Shown here in pieces: positions 1-12,000 of a stretch of 64,000 bases of DNA. Both the position numbers and the translations under genes were made by a program. Origin of the DNA: Tribonema minus (lineage: Eukaryota; Sar; Xanthophyceae; Tribonematales; Tribonemataceae); NCBI GenBank assembly GCA_017506865.1, contig JAFCMP010000103.1, forward strand, positions 1-64,000, written 5' to 3'. A model generated the notes under the pieces. The model did not search any database. It saw only the letters and a list, made by a program, of their open reading frames with translations, and was not told the DNA's origin. Within the stretch, counting starts at the first letter, position 1; every line of letters starts with the position of its first letter.

Positions 1-404
1 GGGTTAGGGGTTGACAACGCATCACCCTAGCTCAGAGGCTCCGGCCCGTGCCGCTAACCTCAACTTAAGCTTCAGCTCAGACGCGCTAGTCCCACGTCAA
101 AAACCTGTAATGCTCGTTGACTTGAGGAGAGGCAAACTCCTTGACAATGGCGGGCATGCTTCACTTGTACACCCTAGCCCTCGATGGCACACGGCCAGGG
201 TGAGGGTGTGACAGCCCATCCTAGCTCACAGACTCCGGAAAACTGCAAGCCTTGCCTCAAAGCTGTGGCGCAGGCTCATGGACTTGAGGCGCCTCTCCTT
301 GGCGACGCAGAAGATGTGACACCCGTAAACCCTAGCCCTAGATCAGACAGGGGGGCCAGAGACTCCACCGAACTTCAACTCAAGAGCAGGCAGGCCCCCC
401 TCAC
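1..404 (-). repeat. donor-side junction echoes of the 405-533 exon
   Basis: Downstream of the exon's GTGAGG donor, the segment encoding the end of the exon recurs at about 250-330 and, more decayed, at about 85-150. Both copies keep the plus-strand string around 'gacttgaggcg...ctccttg'. The first bases (gggttaggggttg) resemble telomere repeat but are only two units long. No other feature is visible here. Confidence 0.55.
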
Positions 405-3400
405 CTCGAAGTTGTGGCGTAGGCTCATGGACTTGAGGCGACTCTCCTTGGCGACGGAGAAGATGGTGTGCCAGTGGCCGTCCGCGCCCGCCGCCTGCAC
501 GTACTGCCGCCCGTGCCGCGAGGCCATCTTCGGCTGCGCGCGCCGCATGCGCGGAGCGTCCACGATGAGGGGAGAGTCCACGATGAGGGTTTAAATTCAC
601 GGCAGCGGTGCGGAATGAAGGTTGCAGTTTGTGGCAGCAGCGCAAGGCAAGATGACTAAATCAGCAGCAGAATCAGTGGCAGCACTCGGCGGAGGCACCC
701 TGCCGCGAGGCCATCTTCGGCTGCTGTGGCAGTGCTCGGCAGAGGCGAGCGCGATGGAGGGGACGCTGCCAGGATGAGCGCTGATGCTCAGCGCGAGGCA
801 CGCGCGGCGGAGCGCATGGCATGGCACTGATCACGAAAAAGAGCGCAGCGCGCGGAGGCGGTCACGAACACGGCGGGCCGCGGAGCGAGCGCGCGGTACC
901 ACTGTACTGAGCGATGCTGCCCGTGCTGCACAGGTAGGTACTGCATGTTGCGCGGCGACCAAGAAGGCGCCAACGGGCCGTCGCTGGCATACCACAGTGG
1001 CCGCCTCTGGCCCCGAATGCGCCAAACGCAGCGACGAGAACGCAATTGAGGTCCGCAAAGCAATCATGGAGCAGCAAGAACGTGGGGTGCGTGGCGAGCG
1101 CGGCGGGGGGCAGAGGCGCGATGGGCGTGGTTGCGCACGGTGCGGAGCCTAGCGCCGAGCGCTGCTGCTGCTGTGAGGAGGCCGATGAGCACTGCCATGG
1201 CTCTTGCAGCGCGCCTCCAAACCCCCTCCTGATTGCGTCGCGTCTGGCGCCGCGGATCGGCGGCGCGCTCTACGGCCGCCCTCAAGGCGGCATGCCGAGG
1301 CACCACGGGCGCCGGCTTTCACTTAAACGCACGGGATGTGACCGCATGTTGTGCCTCCATTTGTGCATTGCCTTTCGCTTATTCAACATTGGCCTTGATG
1401 CCGCCATGCACGAGTTCGTGGGTTGCGTTTCAGCTCCTGATCCGTGTGCGCCAGGCGCACGTTGGCTTGAAGTTCGCTGGCACGGCCTCCCCTACTTCAT
1501 CATCCCTTCGTTCACGCACGATGCATCCATTCATTAACGCATGAATGCAAACACTGCGCTTGCAACTCGGCGCGCCGAAGCTCCGCATTGCCCGGCACTG
1601 GTACATACACTGGCGCCGTGACACATGACATAGTCAAGTATGTACTATTATACAGTGCTCGCCATTGACTTGTTCGCACGTGCAAGCGTACCTCGAAACG
1701 CCAAAGTGCCCAGTCGCCCTGCATAGCAAGTCCTCATCCGCGCATTCACCACTAAGATTGCCTGTTCATCCATTCATGCATGAAATCGCACCTTGACCTT
1801 GAAGCTCGGCATGCCAAAGTGTCCCGCCGCCCTGCACAGCGACTCCCACTCCTCCTTGGGTCCCGCGTTGCCCAGGTTCAGGGGGTCCATCCCTCCGTAC
1901 TGCATGAGTACGTGCGCACATGTGAAGAGCAGCATTGCAGTGTGAGTCCAGAGGTTGTGGACTTGTGTCGCCTATCTTTTGAGGAAAATGAAGAGCAGAC
2001 ATAAAAACAAGGCGCCCCTTTCGGTAGTCGGTAATGTGTGCTTGCATGGCAGTGGACCATACCATCAAATATGGTCAACAGATTCATACCACCAATACGC
2101 ATACATGTGTGCTCGTACACATCCATACGATGCACAAGTCAGTTCTCAGCACCAGAATTCCTGTGCAAAGTCTACTGCTGTATTGACATCATTGTGTGTG
2201 CACAACCAGCGCTGTGTCCACCCATAGACTGGTCACAACATGCAGGCAAACACCGGGGTTCAGTATGAGTGAGGGTAAAGTGTGTGTTGAAGGTTGGCAC
2301 TGGGGCTGGAGACTGCCACCGATTTCGCAAGTCCACTGGCACTGCCACCGCATTGAGCATAATCTGAGCACTTGACTGAAATATCGCCACGGAGGGTCAC
2401 AAAGGCCTAGGGCAAACAGTGAGGGTGAGGATAGGTATCAGGGTTAGGTAGGTAGTGCCGCCAGGCCCTTGTGAGTCACTCAGCATTCAGCGCGTCGCAA
2501 ACACGACGCTCTGAAGTTGAAGTTTGCATAAGGAAGAAGTGCCGCCGAGGCCTGTGAGACGCTCCGCTTCAGCGCTCGGCGGCAGCGGCCAGGCTCCCAC
2601 GAGTCACTCATGGCCATGAGTCACTCGGCAGTCAGCGCTCGGCGGCGGCAGCGGCGCGCGCGCGCTCACCGGGTTCTTGCCCTGGTGCCACGCGTTGCAG
2701 ATGAGGCGCCCCTGCGCGTTGAAGAGCCGGAAGTCGTCGTTTGACATGTGCGCCTTCTTGAAGATGAAGCGCACGATGATGTCCGCGTAGCGCCCGCCGA
2801 ACCTCAGGCCCTGCGGGCAGCGGAGCGTCGCCGCGCGGCGATGATGAGCGTTGCTGAGCGCTGCTGATGCAGTGCTGAAGTGATGCGCTTTGCCGTGTGC
2901 TGGTGCCATCGCGCTCCTCTCGTGTGCTAGTGAATAAGTTGAAGTAGACACAGATGAAGCCGGGATCAAAACCATCTTGAACACGCCGCACTTGCGCTTC
3001 TGCGCTCCCCGCTTTTGCTGTGCAGCGCCTGTCTCACTCTGACCGGCCGCTTGCTGCCTCTTCGGGCCGTTCGCCAGCTGCCTCTTGCACGCCTTGTCGC
3101 AAGGCGTGCTCATCGTGAACACGAACGCAAACTAACATCACCATGTGCGATGGAAACTAAACGCTGGTGGCTTGCGAATGAGTTAAGTCACTCTAAAAGA
3201 CAGCATTGTGGAGGCTACCAGCTGTAATTCATCTGAGCATGCTGGACGAGTGGCAGCCATGCCTACTGTACTCGCTGTGGTCATCCCCTTCTGGGTCATG
3301 CCACAGAAGCGACGCTCTTTCGCAGTGCGTTGATTGGCCGGCGCAAGGCGTGATGATTGAGGTTGACAGTGGGCTTGACGTTGCTGCCTTGTATGCGCAG

Positions 3401-3669
3401 CATCGTCTGAATGGATGTGTGCTACACAGCTTGCACAGACCGCACGTTGTGAGCCTAGATGAAACAGGTTGTAACTGTTGAACTTCAGAGATACATGCAG
3501 CTGGCTGCTTCTGTCGACTGGACGCCAGCAGGCCGTGCAAGCCTGTCAACTACCAGAAGTGGTAGCGAACATGAGTGGCGTCGTCACACACCTCGTCTCT
3601 CTTCTGTGGCACCAGGGTCGGCGCCGGAGGTCCCGCGGCAATCTCGATGATGGCGTTGGGGTCATTGAC
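405..3669 (-). CDS. unidentified conserved multi-exon protein, partial (3' end off left edge)
   Basis: Five phase-0 exons join cleanly on the minus strand: 3592-3669 (begins VNDPNAIIEIAAG, ends VPQKRDE), 2973-3131 (Lys/Gln/Cys-rich, with CDKACKRQ and KRKCGVFKM), 2670-2810 (GLRFGGRYADIIVRFIF, then NDDFRLFNAQGRLICNAWHQ), 1792-1899 (YGGMDPLNLGNAGPKEEW, ends MPSFKVK) and 405-533 (PKMASRHGRQYVQ, then GHWHTIFSV and SLRHNFE). All acceptors are AG. Donors are GTGTGT, GTTTTG (weak, exon 2), GTGAGC, GTGCGA and GTGAGG. The acceptor of the 405-533 exon is supported by an echo at about 690-722 that repeats the CAG plus its first codons. I do not recognise the family; the compact, aromatic-rich blocks look like a folded domain, not low-complexity sequence. 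The N-terminus is unclear: a minus-strand segment ending in MPVHGDLAK before a GTGAGC donor near 4008 could be an upstream exon. The next 3' exon lies outside the window. Confidence 0.6.
1425..1791 (-). repeat. decayed donor-side junction echoes of the 1792-1899 exon
   Basis: Three weakening copies of the FGMPSFKVK-encoding exon end lie near 1685-1725, 1555-1600 and 1450-1490. They are recognised by the recurring plus-strand pattern 'ttgaag/cgaa..cgcc' followed by a short C/G-rich block matching the exon. Similarity is weak in the farthest copy. Confidence 0.4.
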
Positions 3670-6079
3670 CTGCGGCAGCGAAGGGGTAAAAGCACAGGCA
3701 CGGTGGTACATGAACAGTGCTGTATGACTAATAGACTCTCCAGCTGGTCGATGCTTGCGCACTGGCAAACAGCAAACTGGCTCTAAGTGCCAGGTGTGTG
3801 CCTTTTGAGTGTCTGTTGACGATTCACGACATGTGCTCCATGAAACCCACCTCTTTGAAATGGAAGTCAGCATCTACCTCAGCGAATCGGCTGCGGTTGC
3901 TGCTGCCTCAGCCACTGTCGTGCTTCATCAAGCTGCAAGAAGTAATAACCATTTTGGCTGATGCTGTTTCATCAGGCATGTCGACTGCCAGGCCGTGCTC
4001 ACCTTCGCAAGATCTCCGTGGACTGGCATGGATGCGACTGGATTGAGCTTGTGAAGACTCCACACCACCACCTCTGCTGCTTGCGTTTCCGCAATGGCTT
4101 TTCAACTGCTCGGGGGTACTTCAACTGCGAGACTCGCCAATCGCGCATGCAGAGCCTCGAACGTGACAAGAAACAGCCAGAAGCAGTAGCTCGTGGGTGC
4201 TTTATCAGCGTCTGCCGGACGATCCCGACACACAGCAGCCTGTCGCACATTGCGGCGGCGGTCAGAGGTCCTGCATCAGGCGATGCTGCTCATTCTCATC
4301 AGGCAGCAGCGCCCTCAGTACAACTCTGGCGGTAGCCTAGTAGTACGCGCCTGCCGTAGGTACACTTATACACGTCCCTCCCGCCACATCACACATCATG
4401 CAGTCAGAGTGTCTAGACGAGATCTACTCCAGTGCCATCCTATGCATCTTCGATTATACACGTCCCTCTAGCCACATCACACACCATGCAGTCAGAGTGT
4501 CTAGACGAGATCTACTCCAGTGCTGTCCTGTGTAACTTCGACTGTGCCAATGTCTCTCAAATGTGACAGAGAAGCGTCCTACTGCATGCTTGCGCCACCT
4601 AGTAGCGCCGCTAAATTGCGCTGACCCTGCATGTTGAAGACCATGCAATTTGTGTTGCCAGAGGGGGGTTGAAGGTGCCACAGAGCTGTGTGAGGTCATT
4701 GTTCAGGTTAGGTCTAGATTAGGATTTTGGATTAAAATTGGGTGCACCATGGTAAACAGCGCCCCGCCAACGCCGCTTAAACCGTTGCGTGTTGCCACCG
4801 TCATGCCGCATACTGTGTCACTAAATTGAGCATGGTCAGTGTCAAAACTGGTCTTTGCATAAGATGTATGCACAAGGTGTCAGTGCACAACAAGACACGC
4901 CCTTGACCCTAGACCATCACAGGTGGCAAAGCGCGCAGCGCACTGTGCGTGCTGTGCTGTGACGGATTGAAGCGGCAGTAGCCAAGGCATGTTCGTTTGC
5001 CGGAGCTACACCAGCAGTAGCAGCAGTAGCAGCAGCTGAGCCTCACACATCACAATTTCTACTTCAACTGTGGTACAATGTGAAAGCGTCTACTGTACCA
5101 CTCGCCGACACCATTTGCAGCGCAGTAGCACAGACCTGATGAAGCGCTTGGGACGCACCGCAAGCACTGCAGGCAGAGGCGCACAGCGGCGCGCAAAGCG
5201 CCTTTTCCAGGGCAGCGGCAGCAATTGTTACGACAAGCCATTGCGTGCACACAGCAACTCACATACGCTCAGGTGAAGAAGAATGATGTGGCTTGATGGC
5301 ATCAAATATACACGACAGCTGCTGGTTGGGGGCACACACTGCAGCACTCGCCAAACCCCCACACAGCACCAGCGCGGCTCGAAGAGGCATTACACTTCAA
5401 GTATCTCATATATTCAGTTCGTGAACGCATGTGCTGCACGTAGCAGCAGGGAAACGAGCCTGCGATGGTTGGGTGCCCGGCATCGTCAGCGCAGGCGCAC
5501 GAATTTGCGCAACCGTTGTCACCACCACAAAACCCCTTGCAGCGAATGCGCATCCCCTCCACTGCAGGCAGCGTCCACTTCAAGTCTTGACTTGAAGTTT
5601 GCATCCGCACACTGTCCATACTGACTGACAGCCCCCTTGCCAACCCGATCACAGTCGTCATCAGAGGCTACACTGCGCCGCTCGCCAGCAAACCCGCAAT
5701 GATGTTTATGCCCAATAGCAGACTGACTATGCGTAGTACCGCCTACCAGATGGCTGCGGAGGCAGTAAAAGCGGCTCTGATAGCACAGTTGGCAGTTGCA
5801 CAGCGCCGTGTGTCTGACCGTCAGCGCCTTCAATGCCATGAGGCCAGCGATGACCACTACATCATCACAGGCTCGTACTTCTGTGACAGCCCTGTCGCCC
5901 CGCTCGCAGTCACCAGAGGCTCTGCTGCGCCGCTCGCCGGCAACCCCGCGACAACTATCCCCACTACATCATCACCCGCGCAGTCGCCATCTCCACTGCG
6001 CCGCGCGCAGGCGGCCCCGTGACGAGCACCAACTTCAAGCCATAAGTTCAACTTTGTCGCGTTTGAGTGTTGACGGCGG
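3670..6079. other. intergenic region with terminal-exon echoes and an 88-bp duplication
   Basis: No gene could be supported apart from a possible upstream exon of the left gene near 4008-4100. The part next to NOSIP (about 5640-6050) contains degraded copies of the NOSIP last coding exon. The motif 'tacatcatcacaggctcgta' at about 5860 and the 'gccgctcgcc' blocks at about 5670 and 5930 match the stop-codon end of that exon at 6080-6150. Echoes therefore extend past a stop codon as well as past splice sites. Confidence 0.55.
4367..4542. repeat. 88-bp tandem duplication
   Basis: Two near-identical units start at about 4367 and 4455 ('tatacacgtccctc...'). Each contains an ATG opening the short peptide MQSECLDEIYSSA on the plus strand; the second copy then reads about a dozen more residues to a stop. 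The few differences between units point to a recent duplication. Whether the short frame is translated is unknown. Confidence 0.7.
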
Positions 6080-9000
6080 CTACATCATGACGGGCTCGTA
6101 CTTCTGCGCCTCCACCTCGCCGCTCGCCGCGAAGCCGGACGCGGAGCGTGCGAGCTCTATCACGTCCGCCGTCTTAAACTTGCCGCCCGTCACAGGGCAC
6201 ATCATGGTGGGCAGCGCAAACTCCTCCGCAGCGCTCTTGAGCATGACCTGAGGGGGGCAGCGCTCAGCGGAGGGTAGGACTAGGGTTAGGCGATGCGCGT
6301 GTAGGGTTTGACCTGAGGGCAGCGCTCTGCAGGGGTTATTCAGCAGGGAGGGGGGGTAGGGTTAGGGTTAGGTGACGCGCATGTAGGGTTTGACCTGAGG
6401 GCAGTGCGCAGCAGGGGGTAGGGCTAGGGTTGAGCAAAGGGAGTAGGGCTAGGGTCGGGCGACGCGCGTGTAGGGTTTTGGGTGGCGTGGCATTTCACGC
6501 GTCGTGTGTGAGCGAAGCACGTGAACGAGTGTGATTGGAGCACAGACGGCACCGGTGGCTCATGGTGTATGAGAGGCAGAATAGCATCTGTTCATGTTAT
6601 TTTGTGCGGGTTTTGTGTCTGACGACAACTGATCGGACCAGAGCGCGCAGGCAGAACTGTCAGCTGGTAGTGTCCACATTCATGACATCATGAAGAAAAT
6701 TACGTGATCTCATTTGCCCCGAGTGCGCAAGCAGCAATCGCTGGCTGGTGGTGTATCACTGGTACAGTATCACCCACTCACAGGAATTCATGCCTGACTC
6801 GAGTGCATCACTGATGCAGCGACACGGTACCATACACTCGCGTGAATTTGTGCATGGACTCGCATCAATCACGGATGAATCACAGTGAACCCACCAGACT
6901 GGAACATGCAAGCAGCACCGTCGGCTGGTGGTGTATCCATATCCATGCTGTAGGGCCTCTGCCACTCATGTGAAATCATGCTGTGAGCAATGAATCATGT
7001 GACCTCGACTGTCCGCAGCACATGAATGCATGTGCGAAACTCACGCATGCACATGAATCCATGCCGTGAAGCCCACGAAGCAAAGCCACCTGGCCGGCGA
7101 GCGCAAGCAGCACGCTCCGGCTAGTGCCGCATCAACGACAAAGCAACCCTTGCGCGCATGAATTCACGCCGTCAATCACGCGTGAACTCGCCTGGCCGGA
7201 GCGCAGAGGGCAACATTTACCTACGCACATGAATTCATGCCACGAATCATGCGCGAACGCACCTGCCCGGAGCGCGCGAGCAGCACCGTCGGCTGGTGGT
7301 GTATCTCGCTCCGCGTGACGGCGCAGATCATGCACCCCTGCCCCAATTTGAGGGACAGGGCAACATTCACAATCATGAATTCATGCCGTGAATCACGCGT
7401 GAACGAACGCACCTGGCCGGAGCGCGCCAGCAGCACCGTCGGCTGGTGGTGAATCTCGCGCCGCGTGACGGCGCAGATGATGCGCCCCTTCCCCGCGCCC
7501 CCCGAGTCCGCGCCCGCCTCCTCCTTGCCGCCGTCCACCGTGAAGCGCACGGGGATGAGGTTCTTGGCGCGCAGCGGGTCGCCGCTCATCGGGCTGCGTT
7601 CACACAGTCAGCAGTGCACTCGTGTCAGCCGGGCCCGCCAGCTTCGTTTGTGCCGGCGAAGGCACGTCTGGCACGGTTTGAAATGCATCAGATGCATCCG
7701 TTACGGTCGAGAGTATGCAACTTCGGCGGCGGCGGTTACAGCGGTTTATTCTGCGTCAGAGTGCGCGCGCAGCGGGTCGCCGCTCATCGGGATGCGTTTG
7801 CAATAACGGCAAGAGAATAATTGCCAATCAGTGGCTCATCACACAAGTGCTTAGCGCGCCCTCTGTTCTCCTCCCCTCGCGATGTTTGGCCCCTGCTAAC
7901 TGGCACGGTTTCAGTTGCGCCAGTTACATCAGGAAGTCTCGGACAAGAGTATGCAGCTTCAGCTTCAGTTGCGTCGGTTCATTCTGAGTCAGAGTACGCG
8001 CGCAGCGGGTCGCCGCTCATCGGGTTGCGTTCACACGGCCTGCAATGCGTCGCACGCAGCCTTTGCCGCCGCCATTTGTGCCGGCGAGCAGTTGCATCAG
8101 TTCCGTCAGGGGACTCTCGCTCGACAGTATGCAACGGCAGTAGTGTCAGGTTGGTTACGGCTGTGTATTCAGGATCAGCGTAGGCGCGCAGCGGGTCGCC
8201 GCTCATCGGGCTGCGTTCGCAACGCCGGCAAGGGCACAATAGGCACCATTTCAGTTGCGTCAGTTACAACAGTCAGCTTCAGGTAAGTCAGTGAAAAACG
8301 GTTTGTTCCGAGTCAGAGTACACGCGCATCGGATCGCCGATCATCGGGCTGCAGTTCACGCGGCGAGCAATGCATTGAATGTCAGCCTCCGGCCGTGGCA
8401 GCTTCGTGCCGGCGAGCAGTTCCGTCAGTTCCGTCAGTTACGTCGGGAGACTCTTGTCAGTTGGTAAGTAACTTCAGTAACGTTGGTTTCGTTACAACTG
8501 TGTTCAGAGTCGGCGTATGCTCTCGGCAGATCGCCGCTCATCGGGCTGCCGTTTACGCGGCCAGTGATGCCGGCAAGGGCACGATTGGCACGATTCCAAC
8601 TGCGTCACGTACATCAGGAAGTCTCAGGCAAGAGTATACAGCTTCCGTTGCGTCGGCTACAACAGTGATTCCGAGTCAGAATACCCGCGCAGCAAATCGC
8701 CGCTCATTGGGCTGCGGTTCACACCGCCAGCAATGCGCTTCATGTCAGCCTCCGGCCCCGCCAGCTTTTTTTGTGCCGGCGAGGGCACAGTTCGCGCCAT
8801 TTCAATTGCGTGCGGCCAGCAATGCACTCTGTCAGCCCCTGTCCAGTACAGCCACTCGTTCAGTGTCGCGTCAAGAAGGGCTGAGGCCGGCAAGAACGAC
8901 AACCAGTCGTCCAACTGCCAGCGTGCAGGCCGCAAATGCTCCTGTGTGCCAAGCCAAAATTCGAGTATCATTGAAGCACTTCTATTCACCGATCGCAGCA

Positions 9001-12000
9001 TGAACTCAAAAGGCACCGAGTGTGCATGCTCCTCAGCGTGTTTTCACACACGCTGCCGTCTCACTTTCCACACCAGCAACAGACGCTCGTGACAATTAGA
9101 AGTTGGCAACACAGGTGACGCGCCTGCACGCGGCTACGCCTCCAGCCCGCTGCCCCCTCTTCGACATGCTACGACACCCACGTCGCAAGCCCAGTCCTAG
9201 GCCGCATCAGACCCCGCAATCGAGGTCAAAATGACTTGTAGCATTGAAGCTGCCAGCGCACAGCGGTGACGCACCTGCACTGCCATGCTATCCTCTCCTC
9301 AACAAGCCCCGGTGCGCAGGCTACGGTACTCAAGCGTGTATCGTTCCAGACCAGCACAAACAGATGCATACAGCGTTGAAGTTTGCAACACAAGCCGATG
9401 ACGCACTTGCGCGGCCGCGCCTTCGGGGGCGCGACCCTCTCCTCGATGTGCTCAGGCACACGGACTCAAAACCCGTTGCATCACTGTCTACACACCAGCA
9501 GAAATGGACGGCAAAGGTTCAATGTGAGGGAGTTGAAATTGACAACACGTGGAGGTGACGCACCTGCGCGGCCGCGCCTCCGGCGGCGCGATCCGCTCCT
9601 CGACTTGCCCCGGCACGCATGTCGCCGTCCCAAGGCTACACAACACGCGCCAGCCTCCGCACCTAGCAAAATACATACAAACACAGAGTTGACGTTGGCA
9701 GCACACGGCGCTATGACGCACCTGCGCGGCCGCGCCTCCGGCGGCGCGACCCTCTCCTCGACGTGCTCCGGCGCGTGCGTCGGCAGCCAGAAGCTCGTGC
9801 GCTTCAGTATCTCCTTGTGCTGCTCGCGCGTCGTCATGTCCACAGGCAGCGCCATCTTGGCCATGACGCGCTTCTTCTCCGACTCCAGCCGCCGCTCCGC
9901 GTCCTCAGGGTGCGCGCGCTTGCCGAGCGCTGCTGCCGGTGCCGCGGAGTCCTGCAATGGAAGGGATGGGCGCATACGAATTGGTCGGCGGGCGGGCTGA
10001 CTGAAGGTTTAGGTGCATGTGCAGTTCTGATCCCCTAATCCCAATCCTAACCCTAACCCTATCGACCATCATGCGCTTTCTTTTCGGACTCCAGCCGCCT
10101 CTCCGCGTCCTCAGGGCGCGCGCGCTTGCCGAGCGCTGCTGCCGGCGCCGCAAACTCCTGGAGACCGCGCATGGATCAGTAGCCGGAAGGGCGCGCCGCA
10201 TGTGAGAGAGAGGACGGGGGGGGCGGTTGACTCGCGCGACGAGTTCGCGGCCGCTGCTGCCGCCCACTGGGCGCTGTTTGGCAGTCGTCAGGTGATGGCA
10301 GCTCATCGTCCCAGGCGTACACACGAGCGTCAAAAGAGTGCAACATACACACGCATCGCGTGGGCTCCTCTGCCTCCAGCACGGCCACGGTCACCAGGCA
10401 GTTTTGCCGATCGTGACTGCGCACGTACATACAGCCCGCCTCAGGTGCCGCGGCCAGGGGCGCGCCCGCCACTTTCGCAAGCGCACTGAGATGCGCAGAC
10501 GGCCCCTGCCCCTGCTCCGGCCGCTGAAGCTGCGAGAGGCGGTGTACTTGTGGTCAAATTGTTGGTCCTCTTCAACCCCTCCATTTTGTTGCAGTCTCAA
10601 ACTATGTACATGGCGATTTGCGATGAAGCATCCAACTAACCAAATATTTACGCCAGCAACAACGCAAGCCAGCACATAGCCAGCAGGCGACTCACGTCGG
10701 ACGCGACGGCCACGAGCGCGCCGCCCGTCTCCGCCACCACCAGCGCAGTTGAACTTGAAGTTGACGCAGACGCTGCTGCCGCAGGCGGCGGCAGCGGCCC
10801 CACCGCCCCCTGCGTCTTGACAAACTTGTCGACTGAGCGCTGCTGCTTCTCCGCATCCGCCGCCACTGCGCGCTCCGCCTGCGCCTGCTGCTGCGCCTCA
10901 TATGCCGCCCTGTCCGTACAGATTGCAGCGCGCAATGTGCATGGCAGGTGGTGAGCAGCGCTGAACGGGCGCTCTTGACGTGAGGCGGTGAGGTGATGAT
11001 GACAACAGTTCATGTCAGCAGCAGCAACACGCTCATGTTGTGTTTTCATCGATTGCATCGTCGCCGCCAGACGAGGTGGCCCCACCGCATATGCCACAGT
11101 GCCGGTGGGACAATTACTGCGAGCGCACAGCCTACCGTACAGCGCGCCGTGCGCAGCATGGCGTTCTGCTGCGCGCTTGCATCGACTTGCAGGTACCGGC
11201 ATCTGTATACAGCCGCTGAGCTGCTAAAGAAGCATCCACAGCTATTGTACGCTCTGCCGCTGCCTTCTGCTGCACCCTGCATGAGGTTCACGTGTTGTGA
11301 TGTGGCGAAAGCGGGCACCGTGCATCCTTCGAGCTGAGTTGCGCGGCAGCAATGCCATGACCAGCATGTCGCCAATAGTTTGCGCTCTTTGCGACAGGCG
11401 ACAACTCAGCAGCCGCGACATGCTTCACATGCAGTCACTAAAAGGCATGAAGGGGCGAGCCTCCGCAGGGCCAGGCACCACCAGATGCAGCTGCTCCCTT
11501 TTCACTATCAAGTTTGTTGCAATCATCACGGAGGAGCGTGTGTGCATGTACAAGCAGCCAACTTGCATCCGCACGAAGGTTGACTGCAGCAGCTGCTGCT
11601 CTTGCGGGTTGCTCACCTTTGTCGCTTGAGGTCCTTGGTCTTGACTAACAAATACTCCAGTATGCACTCCCGGCAGTAGATGTGGCCGCTGGGCGTTGCC
11701 ATGGGCTCCTTGGCTGTAGAAAAGGAAATGCATCAAGGAGTCAACTGTGGATCCAAAGCGAATGAGCGTTGGCAGGACAAAAAGTGTAAAAATAATTCCG
11801 GGCAGGAGCAACAGTGCGGACCGAGCAAGACTCTACGTGGCATGGGTTTTACACAGCAGCTGGTGGTGCAGGGTCACGACAAGTCTGCCCGGTGCAGACA
11901 GACGATACCCTGGGTTGCTACTGTGCGGGTGAGGTTCACTTTTGGCTTGCAGCAAGAGCCGTGTTGAATCACGACACCGCCACCAACACACAACACAGGT

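Noticed and set aside
1-13. Chromosome end
   Set aside because: Only about two degenerate TTAGGG units, and a gene continues through the left edge.
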